A DNA stretch of 64,000 nucleotides from Circinella umbellata. Taxonomy: Eukaryota; Mucoromycota; Mucoromycetes; Mucorales; Lichtheimiaceae. Of this stretch, positions 12,473 to 25,014 are shown one piece after another. The DNA is taken from assembly GCA_025093555.1 (NCBI GenBank), contig JAIWNF010000004.1:868001-932000 (forward strand), read 5' to 3'. How positions within the stretch are numbered: the first letter of the stretch is position 1; the number at the start of each line of letters is the position of its first letter. The translations under genes and the position numbers were made by a program. The notes beneath the pieces were generated by a model. It did not search any database. It saw nothing but the letters and a program-made list of their open reading frames with translations, and was not told the DNA's origin.

Positions 12473-15400
12473 ATGGCATCCGACGATTCAAAGGAGGACG
12501 AGAAAAAGGTGGTCTCCGAAGTCGTCGAGGTTAAAGAGGTCATTAATGAAAAACATGAAGAAAAACATACTACAAATGAAAAGGAACCTCTTCCTGACAT
12601 GAAGAATTTAACTGTTGAAGAACTTTATGACAAGGAAAAATATGATATGTCGACTATGGAACCTGGTGATGTCTTTACACTTCTTCAGTAAGTCTTTTCT
12701 TTTCTAAACTTTTACCTAAATGATTTCAATCTACAAATATATTCATAATTAATCATATACAATATACCCCTACTCACACTCACATACACACACAAATTCT
12801 GCATAATGATATGTTATTCTTATTATTGTAGAACAACACAAGAAGGTTTAACATCTGAAGAAGCCGCCGCGCGTGCTGAAAAGTTCGGCTACAACAAGAT
12901 TGAAACCAAGGAACAAAATCCTTTCTTACAATTTCTTGGATTTATGTGGAATCCTTTATCTTGGGTTATGGAAATGGCTGCCATTGTAGCTATTGCTCTT
13001 TCTAATGGAGAAAACCGTCCACCAGATTGGCCTGATTTTGTTGGTATCATGTTATTGCTTTTGGCCAATTCTACCATTGGTTTTTGGGAAGAACGTCAAG
13101 CGGGTAATGCTGTCAAGGCCCTGATGGATGCCCTTGCTCCTGAATGTAAAGTCAAACGTGACGGTGAATGGAAAACAATGGAAGCAGCTGCTTTAGTACC
13201 TGGTGATGTGATTAGTATCAAGTTGGGAGATGTTATTCCTGCCGATGCTCGTTTAATTACTGCTCATGGTGCTGTGTCTATTGATCAAGCTGCTTTGACC
13301 GGTGAATCTTTACCTGTAGGTAAAGAAGCAGGTGATGAAGTCTTTTCTGGCTCAACTGTGAAACAAGGCGAAGCTGAAGCTGTAGTCATTGGTACTGGTT
13401 TGAATACATTCTTTGGTCGTGCTGCCAAATTAGTGGGTGAAGCAGGCGAAGATATGGGACATTTACAAGTTATTTTGGCGCATATCGGTAACTTTTGTCT
13501 ATGCAGTATTGGTATCTTTTTGGTTCTTGAGATCATCGTTCAATATGCTGCTTTCCATTATTCATATCGTCGTGGTATTGATAATCTTTTGGTTTTGCTT
13601 ATTGGTGGTATTCCTATTGCTATGCCAACGGTCTTGTCGGTTACCTTGGCTATCGGTGCTAAACAACTTGCTGAACACAAAGCAATTGTTACTCGTATTA
13701 CTGCTATTGAAGAAATGGCCGCCGTTACCATCCTTTGTTCGGACAAGACTGGTACTTTAACCTTGAATAAACTAATTGTTGACAAACCTACGGTCAAGAC
13801 GTATGCAGAACATGATGTTGATAGTATCATGTTGATCTCATCCTATGCCTCTCGTACTGAAAATCAAGATGCCATTGATTTCTGTATCGTCAATTCCTTG
13901 CCTGATGTCAAGATGGCTCGTGATGGTATTGAAGAACTTGATTTCAAGCCTTTCAACCCGGTTATCAAGCGTACTGAAATTACTTACAAACGATTATCAG
14001 ATGGTAAAATGTTCCGCGCTACCAAAGGTATGTCTGCATTTATTATGGACCTGTGTACACGGGACAAGACTCCAGAACAAATAAAACAATTGGATGAAGA
14101 TGTGGATGAATTTGCTCGTCGTGGTTTACGTTCACTTGCTGTTGCTATTGACGAAATCCCTAGTGGTGATCCTGAAGGAGAAGGTCTTGGTTTCCGATTA
14201 ATTGGTCTGTTACCTATTTATGATCCTCCTCGATCGGATACCAAGGAAACGATTGATCGTGCCATTGGTTTAGGTGTTCAAGTGAAGATGATTACCGGTG
14301 ATCAATTGGCTATTGCAAAAGAAACAGGTCGTCGATTAGGTATGGGTGATAACATGTATTTATCCAAGACACTCAAAGAAGGACCTCCTGCAGGCTCTGG
14401 TTATTCTACTATTGATGAATTGGTATTACAATCCGATGGTTTTGCTGGTGTGTATCCTGAACACAAATATGAAATTGTAGAGCGCCTCCAAGATATGGGT
14501 CATATGACGGCCATGACAGGTGATGGTGTCAATGATGCCCCGGCTCTTTCGAAAGCCAATGTTGGTGTTGCTGTTGCGGATGCATCCGATGCAGCCCGTT
14601 CTGCTGCAGATATTGTCCTTACGGAACCTGGTTTATCAGTTATTATTGAAGCCTTCATTCATTCCCGCCGTATTTTCCAGCGTATGCGTAACTATTCTAT
14701 ATACACATGTTCTGTTACCATTCGTATCGTTGTTGGGTTCGCGGTCATGTGTTTTGCATTCCAATTCGATTTCCCTCCTTTCCTTGTTCTTATTATTGCG
14801 GTGATTAATGATGGTACTATTATGACCATTTCCAAAGATCGTGTTCGGCCTTCTCCGTTCCCAGATAGTTGGAACTTGAAAGAAATCTTTTCTTATGCTA
14901 TTGTGTATGGTCTTTATATGGCTGCTTCTACAATTGTCTTTTATGCCGTGGCGTTCAAGACAGACTTTTTCCAATCTCATTTCGGTGTACAACACTTTGA
15001 GGATGCAAACGATTGGGTATTACATTCTGTTATTTATCTTCAAGTCGCTTCGATTTCTCAAGCTTTGATCTTTGTTACTCGGTCCCATGGCTTCTTCTTC
15101 ATGGAACGCCCTTCAACATTATTGTTATGTGCCTTTGTAATTGCGCAAATTGTGGCCACTCTGATTGCTGTATATGCTAATTGGCCATTTACCTATATTC
15201 AAGGTTGCGGTTGGCCTTGGGCAGGTATTGCTTGGATTTGGAATATTGTTTGGTTCCCTCCTATGGATTTCCTTAAATTTGGAATGCAACGACTTTGGCG
15301 ATCTGCCCATACTACTCCTATTCCAGCTACTACCACAGGTGGTACTTCTCGTCGTTCCTCCGTCATTTCTGGATCAGCGTCCGCTCGTTACTATGCTAAC

Positions 15401-15661
15401 CGTACTCGTTCATTACGTGCTTTGGAACGTCCACGAAACTTTGGTCGTCGTTTACTTGGTCTTAATAAAAAGTTATCTATGGATCCAAATGAAATGCGTC
15501 GTTTCTCTTCTGTTCAGGTAAATAATTTCTTCTTTTTGCTTCTATTTTTTTTTTAAACTTTATTTCTCTTAACTGATTATTTTATTATATTTTATTTCAC
15601 TTAGACCAACCATGCTTCTCAAGTTTTAAGTGGTACTGCTCAACAACAACAACAAAAATAA
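12473..15661 (+). CDS. PMA1: Plasma-membrane H+-transporting P-type ATPase (type IIIA)
   Basis: Exons 12473-12687, 12832-15517, 15605-15661; about 985 aa, typical for fungal Pma1. It pumps protons out of the cell and energises nutrient uptake. Seen: an acidic N-terminus; the actuator TGES motif; the phosphorylation site [12 protein letters not shown], whose Asp is the catalytic residue; nucleotide-domain motifs [14 protein letters not shown] and [12 protein letters not shown]; and the expected hydrophobic membrane segments in pairs before and after the catalytic domains. The C-terminal tail is Arg/Ser-rich and ends in a short Gln run. In this family the tail is autoinhibitory and phospho-regulated; that role here is inferred. 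Codon use leans toward C-ending codons more than in neighbours, consistent with high expression. Intron 1 falls between the acidic N-terminus and the conserved core, and the last exon encodes only 18 residues. Confidence 0.97.
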
Positions 15662-18600
15662 TTAAAAGCTTTTTTCTTTTTTATTATACTATTTTCTCTA
15701 TTCTGTTATTCTATTGTTTCTTTTTTCATTTACATCACTTTAGAGTAAGATGTACATAATTCCCTTTTGTACGAGTTTCCCTCCAATCCCCTCTTCTCTT
15801 CCACCCCCCCCCCCATTCCGCTCCTTATTTTAAATTTTTTATTATATAAATATATTATGTATATTTTTTACTACCTTATTAAACATCATTTCTTTTGTTA
15901 TATAAACAACTGGAGACCAAACAACAATTTACAAAGTTCTTTCTTTTGCTATCATAACAGCTATAACACATGTTTACTACTTCAATTCTTGAATTTTATT
16001 TTTTCTTCATTTGGAAAAAAAAACAAAAGGCTAATGAAGAAATCAGATTAATTAAAGTTTTTTTATTTGTGTGTGCGTAAATACAGTTTTTCTTGTGTTT
16101 CGTAATACACAAAGACGACGTAATAATGAATTTATTTGTTTGTTAAGCAACACAACACTAAAATAATAAAGTTATTAACTGACTGTAAATTTAAAGAAAT
16201 GAATCGAAGAAGAAAGAAGACTTTTTTTTAGATCAAATGATTTTTGCATAATTGTTCATTTTAGGAAAATAGTGAACACAAAAAAGAACAGTTAAAGAAA
16301 AGAGAGGGAGTAATATTCGGAACCCCACATAAAAACAATTTATAATCGAACCTAAAAAACTTTATCTTGCTATTTAATTATCATGGAAATCATTTACCCT
16401 GATTTATTTTTAAAATTGTGAAGGAAAGAAAGCAAAATTGCTTAGTAAACATCATTGAAAAAAAAAATTGTGTTTACTTTTTGATTTACTGCTATAGGCT
16501 ATTGACTGTTTTGAATATCTATGTCTTTTCTCTCACAGAGTTTCTAAAGCGCTGAATGAATGGACGAATAGACGGCGTCACATGAGGGTTCACTGCTCAT
16601 CATTTCTTCCATTACTATGGTACGTCATATGGATCTTTTTTTTTTTTTGTTGGGTTACAGAAAAAAGAAAAGAGAGAAAAAAAGAAACACAGAAATCTGC
16701 ATAAAGTATAGATTCGTTTAGTGCTTTTTTTTCATAGTCTCCTTATTTCTTTTGAGGTTGTTCCAACCATGTTATAATGATGTATTTTACTGGGTGGCAT
16801 CCTGTTCCTCTGGTTTCTTTTTCGACCCCTGTCCAGTGAGTTTATTTTTGTTTTCTTGGAGGTAAATAGCGCATTACTGATTCATTTGAATCTTGTGGCT
16901 GTGTATGGACTTATTACTAAAATGAATAAAAATAAATAGCTTACTGAGAAGTGTTTCAATAACGGATTAATGCACATCTGGGACCATCCGTTGTATTTAT
17001 TGATGTATGTATTTGACGAGATGATGTCTTCTTCTTAACGTCAAAGAATAATAATAATATTTAAAAGACAACAACAGTAATGAATTCATTGTCATGTTTC
17101 TTCGATCTATCATCAGATCACAAACATAATAATGTTTACTTCTTTTTACTTATTTTGGAAATATTTTTCTTAAAAGCCAACAACTAAGAACAGATGAGCG
17201 GGAAAGATAAACTTGTTATTTCCAAGTTACTATCATAAGTTCAAAAAATACGTATATCTATCAAGAATTAGTTATTTTTAACAAGACAAACCATGATGAC
17301 ATTTCTTTTTTTTTTTAAAAAAAAGAGTGTTATTGTCGATCTCAGAACGACTATCCAATTCAAATTCATCCTGTCGAAAAAATAGATCTCATCAACAAAA
17401 AAGAGAGATATATCAAGAAACCTCATGTGGCGTTATTTTTTCTGTCGCTCTTGATAAATAACCTTTACATCCGTCATATTTTATAAAGAAAAGAATCAGG
17501 TTACTTTTGTTTTTGTTTTTTCTCACGCAGTTTATCATTGACATTTTTAGTATCGTTTCTATCTTATCATCTTTCTCTGTTTTGTAAAAAAAAAAAAAAA
17601 CATTACGTACACACACACTGACTGGTATGTAAAACAAAGGTTTGTGTTTTTCAATATCAGAAGGTACGCCTTGGATATTAATATTTCAAATTATTTTGTA
17701 TATCGGAAAACATAGGTATAATAATATACGTATTATTATTTACCTTAACAGTTACACACACATTTTTATGTCATAAGATCGAGAATTGAATTAGTTGTAT
17801 TTGTTGTATATAAAAAAATGGATGCACATATAATGTACGTAGTTCTATCTCAAGATCAAACTGCTAATAAGATAATACTATTTATAAGTTTTTACATGGT
17901 ATTGATAAATCGTAAGTGAGAATTGTTTTGGACACCTTACTCCTCAAAGATTAAACACAATTCGATGTAATTATGTTGTGCCCTGCCATCTATAAACCAT
18001 CAAAATACGGTTGTTATAATAATATTTATCTCGAAAATATTGTATATTTGTGAAACATTTCCTTTCTTCGCACTTTTTTGCTGTAGTGTTTTGTACGGCA
18101 TGTGAGCAATAAAGAATAAAAAAGAAAAATATTTTATTCTCGCCAGTAATAAAAGATTGGTATCGAAAAGAAAAAGATGGATAAGAAGATGGATAGTAAA
18201 TTTTATAATGGCTACACTGCGTACATTCAAGCAAATTCCATACAATTAAACCTCCCCCCCCTCCAGAATTTTTTTTTCTAGCTTACTAAATATAACTTTA
18301 CAAGCTAGTTGAATTTGTTGCATGAATTTTTCTTGATGAAGCGATAAATCAGCAATAATTCCTTTTCTGCCAGAAATTAAAACTTGCACTTTGTTTACAT
18401 GATTATTCTTATAATTTTCAATCCGAGCATGTATACCTCTCTAGGTGTGTGCCAAGTGCTTTACACTTGTGGGGGGAGTTTCCACTTTAGGTGTGTTTTT
18501 TTTCTGGAATTTAAGTAGACTATGGTATTAATTCAAACAAGAAAAGTTGAAGTAGTATCTCTCTCACCAGATTTTATTACAGTCAATAGAGAGCTGATCA

Positions 18601-19926
18601 TGTTCAACAAGCCGCTCAACTCTTGTAAGATTAATGATACCCTGAATTTAAGCAAGTTGTTCCTGACACCATTTATTTTAAAAACGAGCATATAAACATT
18701 TCCTTAATGTTTTACTATTGTAAATTGAATAATTATAGTTATGTAACATCATGTTTTAAAAAACCAACAAGAAACAAGAAGTATCTGAGAAGGAGTGACA
18801 ACGAGTTTGTACCATGTAATAAAGTACCTTTTTATTTTTATATAGATTAAGAATCCGAATACGCAGCATTAATAGCATAATAATTACGTAATAGCAAAAT
18901 CATACAGTATGTAAGTGTTTTTGAAAGCAAAAAAGTCTAATTTCTAGTAGTACACAGCACAGTACCGTGGCTATTGATAAATTCACCCATATTACGGGGA
19001 TAAGGTCTAGCCTTTTTCCATTTAATATATTTGTAAACTATACTTTTTTAATGCAGTGGAAGGATGGGAATAGTAATCGCGTATACATGTGTTTTGGTTT
19101 TCTTGATATATATATATAATTTAAGTAGAACTGTGAAGAATTTTGTTACTTACCATAAATCCTTAACGAGCTGTTGATTAATAATTATAATTATATTGTT
19201 ATTATTAGCAAAGAAATTGATTGTCACAAAATACGTAGCCGAGCCGATAAACACATAACAGTTCAATAAAGAAGTATCGGTACTAGGATACTACACGTTC
19301 ACTATAGCCCGCAAAGAAAGAAACAATACATTCCATACTAATAATTATGATGTCAGTAACGCCTTTCAAAGAGTCCGTCAGCAGAAGAAGACAATAATGG
19401 CTTATTTATAACAAGACAGGCGTCGGTAGGCCACTACTATTAATTTTTTGTTTGTGATTATTATTAACAAACAAATTAAATGCCGTACCAGCAGGATCTT
19501 GGAGTACTTGCAAATGAATAGACAACTCAATCGAATGAGCTACAATAGTTTGTAAATTGACAAATTCGAACACATACCATATACACATGCATGGTTTAAA
19601 AAACTAATTAAAAAGGAAAAGAAAGATGACAGACGAAATTGGTCAAAGGCAAAACAAAATATTTTGAATTATGAAACACTGACAAAGAAAAAATTTAATG
19701 GCCATGAGCGCACAGAATGTTTGCTAGTAGATAGAGCAGATAATTTTATGTTGCAGTTTTGTTTACATGTACATAACCAACCTGAATAGCTGCAAACACG
19801 AAGTTGTTATTACACATGCTTTCTTTGATACTGTATGCAAAAATAAAAACTTTTTGCTTACGTAGTGTACATTTTATTTTTAATTGAGTATAAATGGATT
19901 ACTAGTACTACAATGTCTTTCATATG
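15662..19926. other. Gene-poor region (about 4.3 kb)
   Basis: No ORF with recognisable protein content, splice-consistent exon chain, tRNA or rRNA was found. The first few hundred bases are the pyrimidine-rich 3' region of Pma1. A 60-codon minus-strand frame at 19406-19588 is open but I could not link it to other exons. This could hold untranslated RNA or decayed DNA; I see no positive evidence. Confidence 0.4.
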
Positions 19927-21430
19927 TTATGAACAAGTTGCGTTTTCGCTACTCGCATTGAAATAAACTGTATCTGATTGTGGTGATGTTGATTCGGAAT
20001 TAGCTCTATATACATTTTATATATTGGTTTAAAAAATAAGCAAATAAATAAACTGTAGATACAAATAAAATTACTGCTTTTTTAATTCAATACATACTTT
20101 TCTTCAGTTCTCCTTTCAAAAGATATATGATTGGGATTGCCAGCAATATTATCTTCTGGTTGATCATTTAGTATAGCAGCATTGGATTGTTCTTCAGCTG
20201 GTATAACAATGGGTGTTCTTAATCTTGGGATAATCTGTTGTGGATGGGTAAGGTATCCAACGAAAAAAAAACATGTGAGCTATTATGTTGTTGTCATAGA
20301 TATGCATATGCATATATCTATTAACAAATGCATTATACTTATCTGTTATTATCATTATCCTTTTCAATTTCATTGTCGTCTGATGATGATAAAGATTCCT
20401 GATCATCAACGTCCATGTATTCAGGAGTTGATTCTTCCTGTTGTTGTTTTACTCTTGATCGTTGTGTTATAGTTCTTGCTTTTTTTTCTTTTTCAGCCTC
20501 TGCATACCACTTCCTCGTTAGCCATACGCGCGCTAACCAATTTCCTTCGCATTCCCCAAGAGGTATAGAGGGGCTATGATTAGTGCCTTTTTTTATTACC
20601 CACTTTATAACGCCATCGACGACATCAGCATCTTGATACGTCCACGATTGAACGCCTTGTTTGAATGTCGCCTTACTTTTAACTTTTTTTATTGCTGCTT
20701 CCATTGTATCTTCCATAAATGCTAATAATTCTTCTTGCGTTTTTTCTGATTTTGAAAGACTACGAATGGCTTTAATAAAATCACTTTTTGATGCAGAGCG
20801 AATATTGATCCCATTTTTTTTACGTGGATGCTGAACAAATAATCCTGGGAGACCCTTTGCGCCAACTCGACCTGATGAATAACATGATTTAGATGACTGT
20901 TTACTCTTTTTTACTCGGTGTTGTGACTGCCGCTGATGTTGCTGGGTAGGACGGGTAGCCATAGTCGTTCTCTTATTTGATGATGCTACAGAAGTTGAAT
21001 TGGAATGTTGTTTTGATGTCTGCTTTTTTTCTTTCTTGTGTGTCACCGTACCCTTTATTTTTGTTATATTTATTGATTGTAGATTATTACTGTCACTATT
21101 ATTGTTCTCGTCGTTGCTTACTGTCATAATTTCTGAGGAACTAGATATCCCAAGTGTCTGTTCTATTTTATGTAAAGCTTGCTCTTGTAGTTGTTGAGTA
21201 CGTAGTATGGTTGCAACAGTTTCATCAATGATTTCGGTACGATCCAAAAGAGTTGCTATCCTTTCATCGATGTTTTTGGTACGATTTAAAATAGTTGCTA
21301 GCATATCATGAATAGAAATTGATGGTGACGATAATGGCTCCATTGAATTTTGATGCCTTTTATCTTGATTCTCCGGTTGTGATGAGGATAGTCGTTTTTC
21401 TTGAATTCGCGCACTTGCTCTGACAAGCAT
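19927..21430 (-). CDS. Orphan basic/coiled-coil protein, paralogue A of a new family; in-frame stop at first splice donor
   Basis: Not recognised. Exon 1 runs 21430-20339 (363 codons then TAA), exon 2 20234-20098, exon 3 20005-19927. Seen in exon 1: tandem 14-residue heptad-like repeats (residues 47-60 ILNRTKNIDERIAT and 61-74 LLDRTEIIDETVAT), a basic Gln/Lys linker, a conserved domain (about 216-310) ending C-x3-NWLARVWLTRKW, and an acidic tail. Exons 2 and 3 continue an open frame with matching phases (0, then 2), contain TPIVIPAEEQS, and end ATCS-stop. The gene at 25015-26156 shares the domain, the VIPA motif and both intron phases, so exons 2-3 are probably true coding sequence. The TAA at 20341-20339 directly abuts a GTATAA donor. 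Truncated allele, readthrough, or alternative splicing from a GTAAAA donor at 20452 are all possible. The start is the first ATG after a hydrophobic, probably untranslated, frame. Confidence 0.7.
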
Positions 21431-24400
21431 CTTTTTCACTTCTTTTTTTTTGTGGGGATACAAAAGAAAAGTAAAACGAGAAGTTTTGAAAAGAGAAAAG
21501 AAAAAACTGATCAAGAGATAGTTGAACCCAAAAGAAAAGGAAGTTGCGACCGACGAAGGTTTTTTTTTGGTGCAACATAACAACACTCGGAATTCGTTTC
21601 CGTACTTGATTTTTGTTTTAAAAAAGAGTGAGGGACATCTTTTTTCTTTCAGCTTTTACAGGAGTTATAGCTGTGTGTTAGAAAGACTTGAAAATGATGA
21701 TTAACATAAAAATGATAGATACTGTACAAAGTAATAATGGAGTAACACATAAAAGGAGTCACCCATTATCCTTGTCAAAGAAAAAGTTGCTAAGTAAAAG
21801 CATCATTTCCCTCAAAATAACTTGATCTCAACTACAAAAATCAACATTGGCAGTTGAAGCTACGATTGTATTGCGGTGCTAACTTTGAAGTGATGATGCA
21901 GTAATCTGTTTCTGTCGTCGTTAAATTGGTAGAGGTTGGAGTGATCACCTATGGGAATAGTCGTGGTGCGCCCTTGATTAAGTCTTTATGCATTCGCATC
22001 AGCAGTCAACGTTTATAAACTAGGTATTGCGCGACCCAATTTTTGTTGCATATACCAATCAAGAGAGGTACCGTTGAATTACATCCCATGTTTTGTTATT
22101 GAAGGATTAGATAACATAATCAAGTAGGAACTAGCTTTAATGAATTCATGATTGCGCATAAGTAAATTAGTGGCTTGCTTTTTCCATTACCGTTTCTACC
22201 GATTTTCCCAAGGAATTCATTATTACTCGACACTCTTCCATATATTTTGATATATGTATTTATGATATGGGCGGTTTTTTTTTTATATTTGATTGTGATT
22301 TATTACCATCTCTGTTTTTAGAACTTTAAACAAACAATCAATCCCCTTCTTGCTTGATTATAATAGCAATTTATATAGGAAATCTGCAAGAACAAAGGAT
22401 TCTCTTCAAATTAGGGAATTGTTTTGATGTTACTATTGCAGTTGCTATACTGTCAATAAAGTTACTACCACGTTCTCTACACGTTCTGTTCTTTTAGATC
22501 CTGAAAACAGCAAGCCTTGGATGAATATTTCTTTTCAGTTTAACTATCATGACATTTAGCGTAGTTGTAATATTACTATTTTTTGTTGAATGAATTGTAT
22601 AAAATCTACCTTATTGGGGTATTGATTTTTATTTTTTTCTTGTCCGTGTCAAAAACCAAAAAAAAAGAAAAGCATTTTTGTTAATTGTTTGTTTACAAAA
22701 TATGTAGTACAACCTCAGAAAGAAACGCCTTGTTTCAGCCTTGTTACACATTACAGGCTTATTTATTGTATTAAATCGAGTATTATTTTGATCCACTGTT
22801 TGATCAATGTAACTACTTAACATAATATAAGAATGTCAAATATTAAAATGTTGATCTATCGCACTCGGAAAAAAAAAGCTACGTATAAAACTATAAAACT
22901 ATATTGATTGATAGAAAAACACTTCATAATTTGCGGTACAAATATAAAATTGATAAATAGAAAACAATGTACTAAGTATGTTATAAAAGCTTACCTATTG
23001 GACTTTTATATAGAATTGTATTTTATACGTAATATGAAATGCAACATCCTTATCAAGAGAGTTCATATGATACACAATTGAAAAGCTAGTGGAACGTGTA
23101 TCTTTATGTGTTGCGACAATTATCATCTCTTTATAAACTGACATTATTATCAATGAGGAGCATATAAAATTTCACAGCATAATCCATTTTCTTGCCAGAA
23201 TTTTATAAATTAAACATTTATATTAACTTTTATTTGGAAAGATCCACAGGGGTGAGAATCAGATCATTAAATAAAGCATTGATGGTCATCCCCTCGATCG
23301 TTTTATTTTTATTTTAAAGTAGCAATAAGAGCTCTTCGAGAGCCAATGCTTTAGCTTATTTACGCGAATCATTGAAGCTTCAATGATTTATTATCTCAAA
23401 ATGATTAGGGGGGAGCTATTTACACAATCTTCGCGGTGATGACAGCCTACACATTGTATATTTTTACTCGTACAATTGCTGGGAAAGATAAAACAGCACA
23501 AAGATACTCATTCACATGATTATTGGAACATTTCCCAGCTCTGAAAAGCTAGCTATTTCGTATTGAATGTGTAAAACAGTGGTCATATTGAATGTAGCTA
23601 TCAGTTTAGAACGGTCAAGAACACGGAAGAATTGGGACAGAACAACCAGAATTACTTAAATAAAGACATTACGTAATCTTTTACCATAATTGTTTTAACA
23701 TATAATTAAGACGAACAACAATAATAGTATTGATCAAGAAATACAGTAAAATCAAGAAGACAAAGCTTGAAATCTCTTCGGTCATTGATATACCACATGT
23801 AAATAGTCAGGCTGCTTTGCTTTCTTTGTCTTATATCAACAGTTTACCTACTGCTGAAAGAAAGTGTAAATCGTCAATACGTACTGGATTGAAATAATCA
23901 TATAGATAAACAATGTATTCTTTTGTGTTGTCAACAAATTGGTGAAGATAAAGTAACCTATTGAGGGAATGACATTACTTCCAGTGAAACATTACGTTTG
24001 CCCAATAACATACCTTTCTTTTGTAAGTAGTATGATTTATCAAGACTACAATGTTTTGGCTTAATGTGTTCACAAAAGAGTAAACATAAAGACTATGTAG
24101 AGAGTGATGATGATAGCGACAAAAATAATAACATGGCGAGAATATTATAGTTGGTAAACCTGAGAAGTGTTTTTACAGTACTCTCTGAAAGTTGAAGCTT
24201 GAATATTATTTTTTAATTTTGATAATGCAAAGGCTCGACATGAAAACCTAACTGAAGAAGATCAAACATGACTAAAAGAAGAATAACAAATTTCTCGAGA
24301 GTTTAGGATTTTTACTATTTGAAAAGGCACATCACAACCGATTTTTCAATTTTACTTTTTAATCTCGTTCACTTAATTCCTCCCTTCAATTATATCTGTA

Positions 24401-25014
24401 TACTGTGTTAATACTAATGTTCATTAAGGTAATGTAACTTTTTGAGAGCTATCAAGTAATTTGAGAAACAAAACTTACTTCTCATACGACAGCTAAATAG
24501 GTACTGTAGTTCTGTAGCTGTACATATATGTAACTTTTTTTTTATTGATTAGTATTTTTGTAAGTTAGACACCAGGAATTTAAGATTGTTATATGTATCA
24601 TAGAAGTTGGTGCAAAAAATAGTGTTCTGTATGTAGAATATTTTATGTATGCACAGAAGTCAGCATGCAAAGTCTCCATTACATTGTGGGCTCGTGGGGT
24701 AAACTGTAATAACTGATGGGATAAAATAAAGGAACTTTTTTTTTTACTATTAATATTTGTGCAAATAGAAAGTAGTACTATATACAAAGGTAATATAAAA
24801 GGTATAGTATCATACGTAGTCTAGTTTTTATTTTTTAATCGTTTATATTATTTTTCGTCATCGCTAGAAGAAGCCTTCTTGTATGGGTAAAATGATAGAC
24901 TATACGTATACATATACATTGAAAAATATTTTTGATTTTAGTATTGCGTAGAGATTTTATAGCATTGTACCAGCACAGAAATTAGATATCATGAGATGAT
25001 AGAAAACTTTCTAT
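21431..25014. other. Gene-poor spacer between the two orphan paralogues (about 3.6 kb)
   Basis: No supported gene, RNA or terminal-inverted-repeat element was seen. The sequence has less homopolymer than true promoters in this window and includes a perfect 22-bp palindrome at 23367-23388. Given the paralogues on either side, decayed duplicated sequence is possible, but I could not align any part to them by eye. Confidence 0.35.
23367..23388. repeat. Perfect 22-bp palindrome
   Basis: AATCATTGAAG followed by its exact reverse complement, without a spacer and centred on a HindIII-type AAGCTT. It lies in non-coding DNA with no gene within 1.6 kb. It could bind a dimeric protein or form a cruciform; the function is unknown. 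Confidence 0.6.

Noticed and set aside
18579..18620. TACAGTCAATAGAGAG looks like the left end of a pogo/Tigger element
   Set aside because: No inverted partner ending in TTGACTGTA was found to the right within the gene-poor region.
18640..18655. Short match to the start of large-subunit rRNA (CCTGAATTTAAGCA)
   Set aside because: Only about 15 bases agree and the flanks do not match rRNA; chance similarity in AT-rich DNA.
19406..19588. 60-codon minus-strand frame with fairly protein-like reading
   Set aside because: No flanking exons in phase and no recognisable motif; kept only as a note on the gene-poor region.
21431..21586. N-terminal extension of paralogue A beginning at an upstream ATG
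   Set aside because: The 52 extra residues are Phe/Lys-rich read-through of a T-rich leader; paralogue B has no counterpart. ATG 21430 was preferred.
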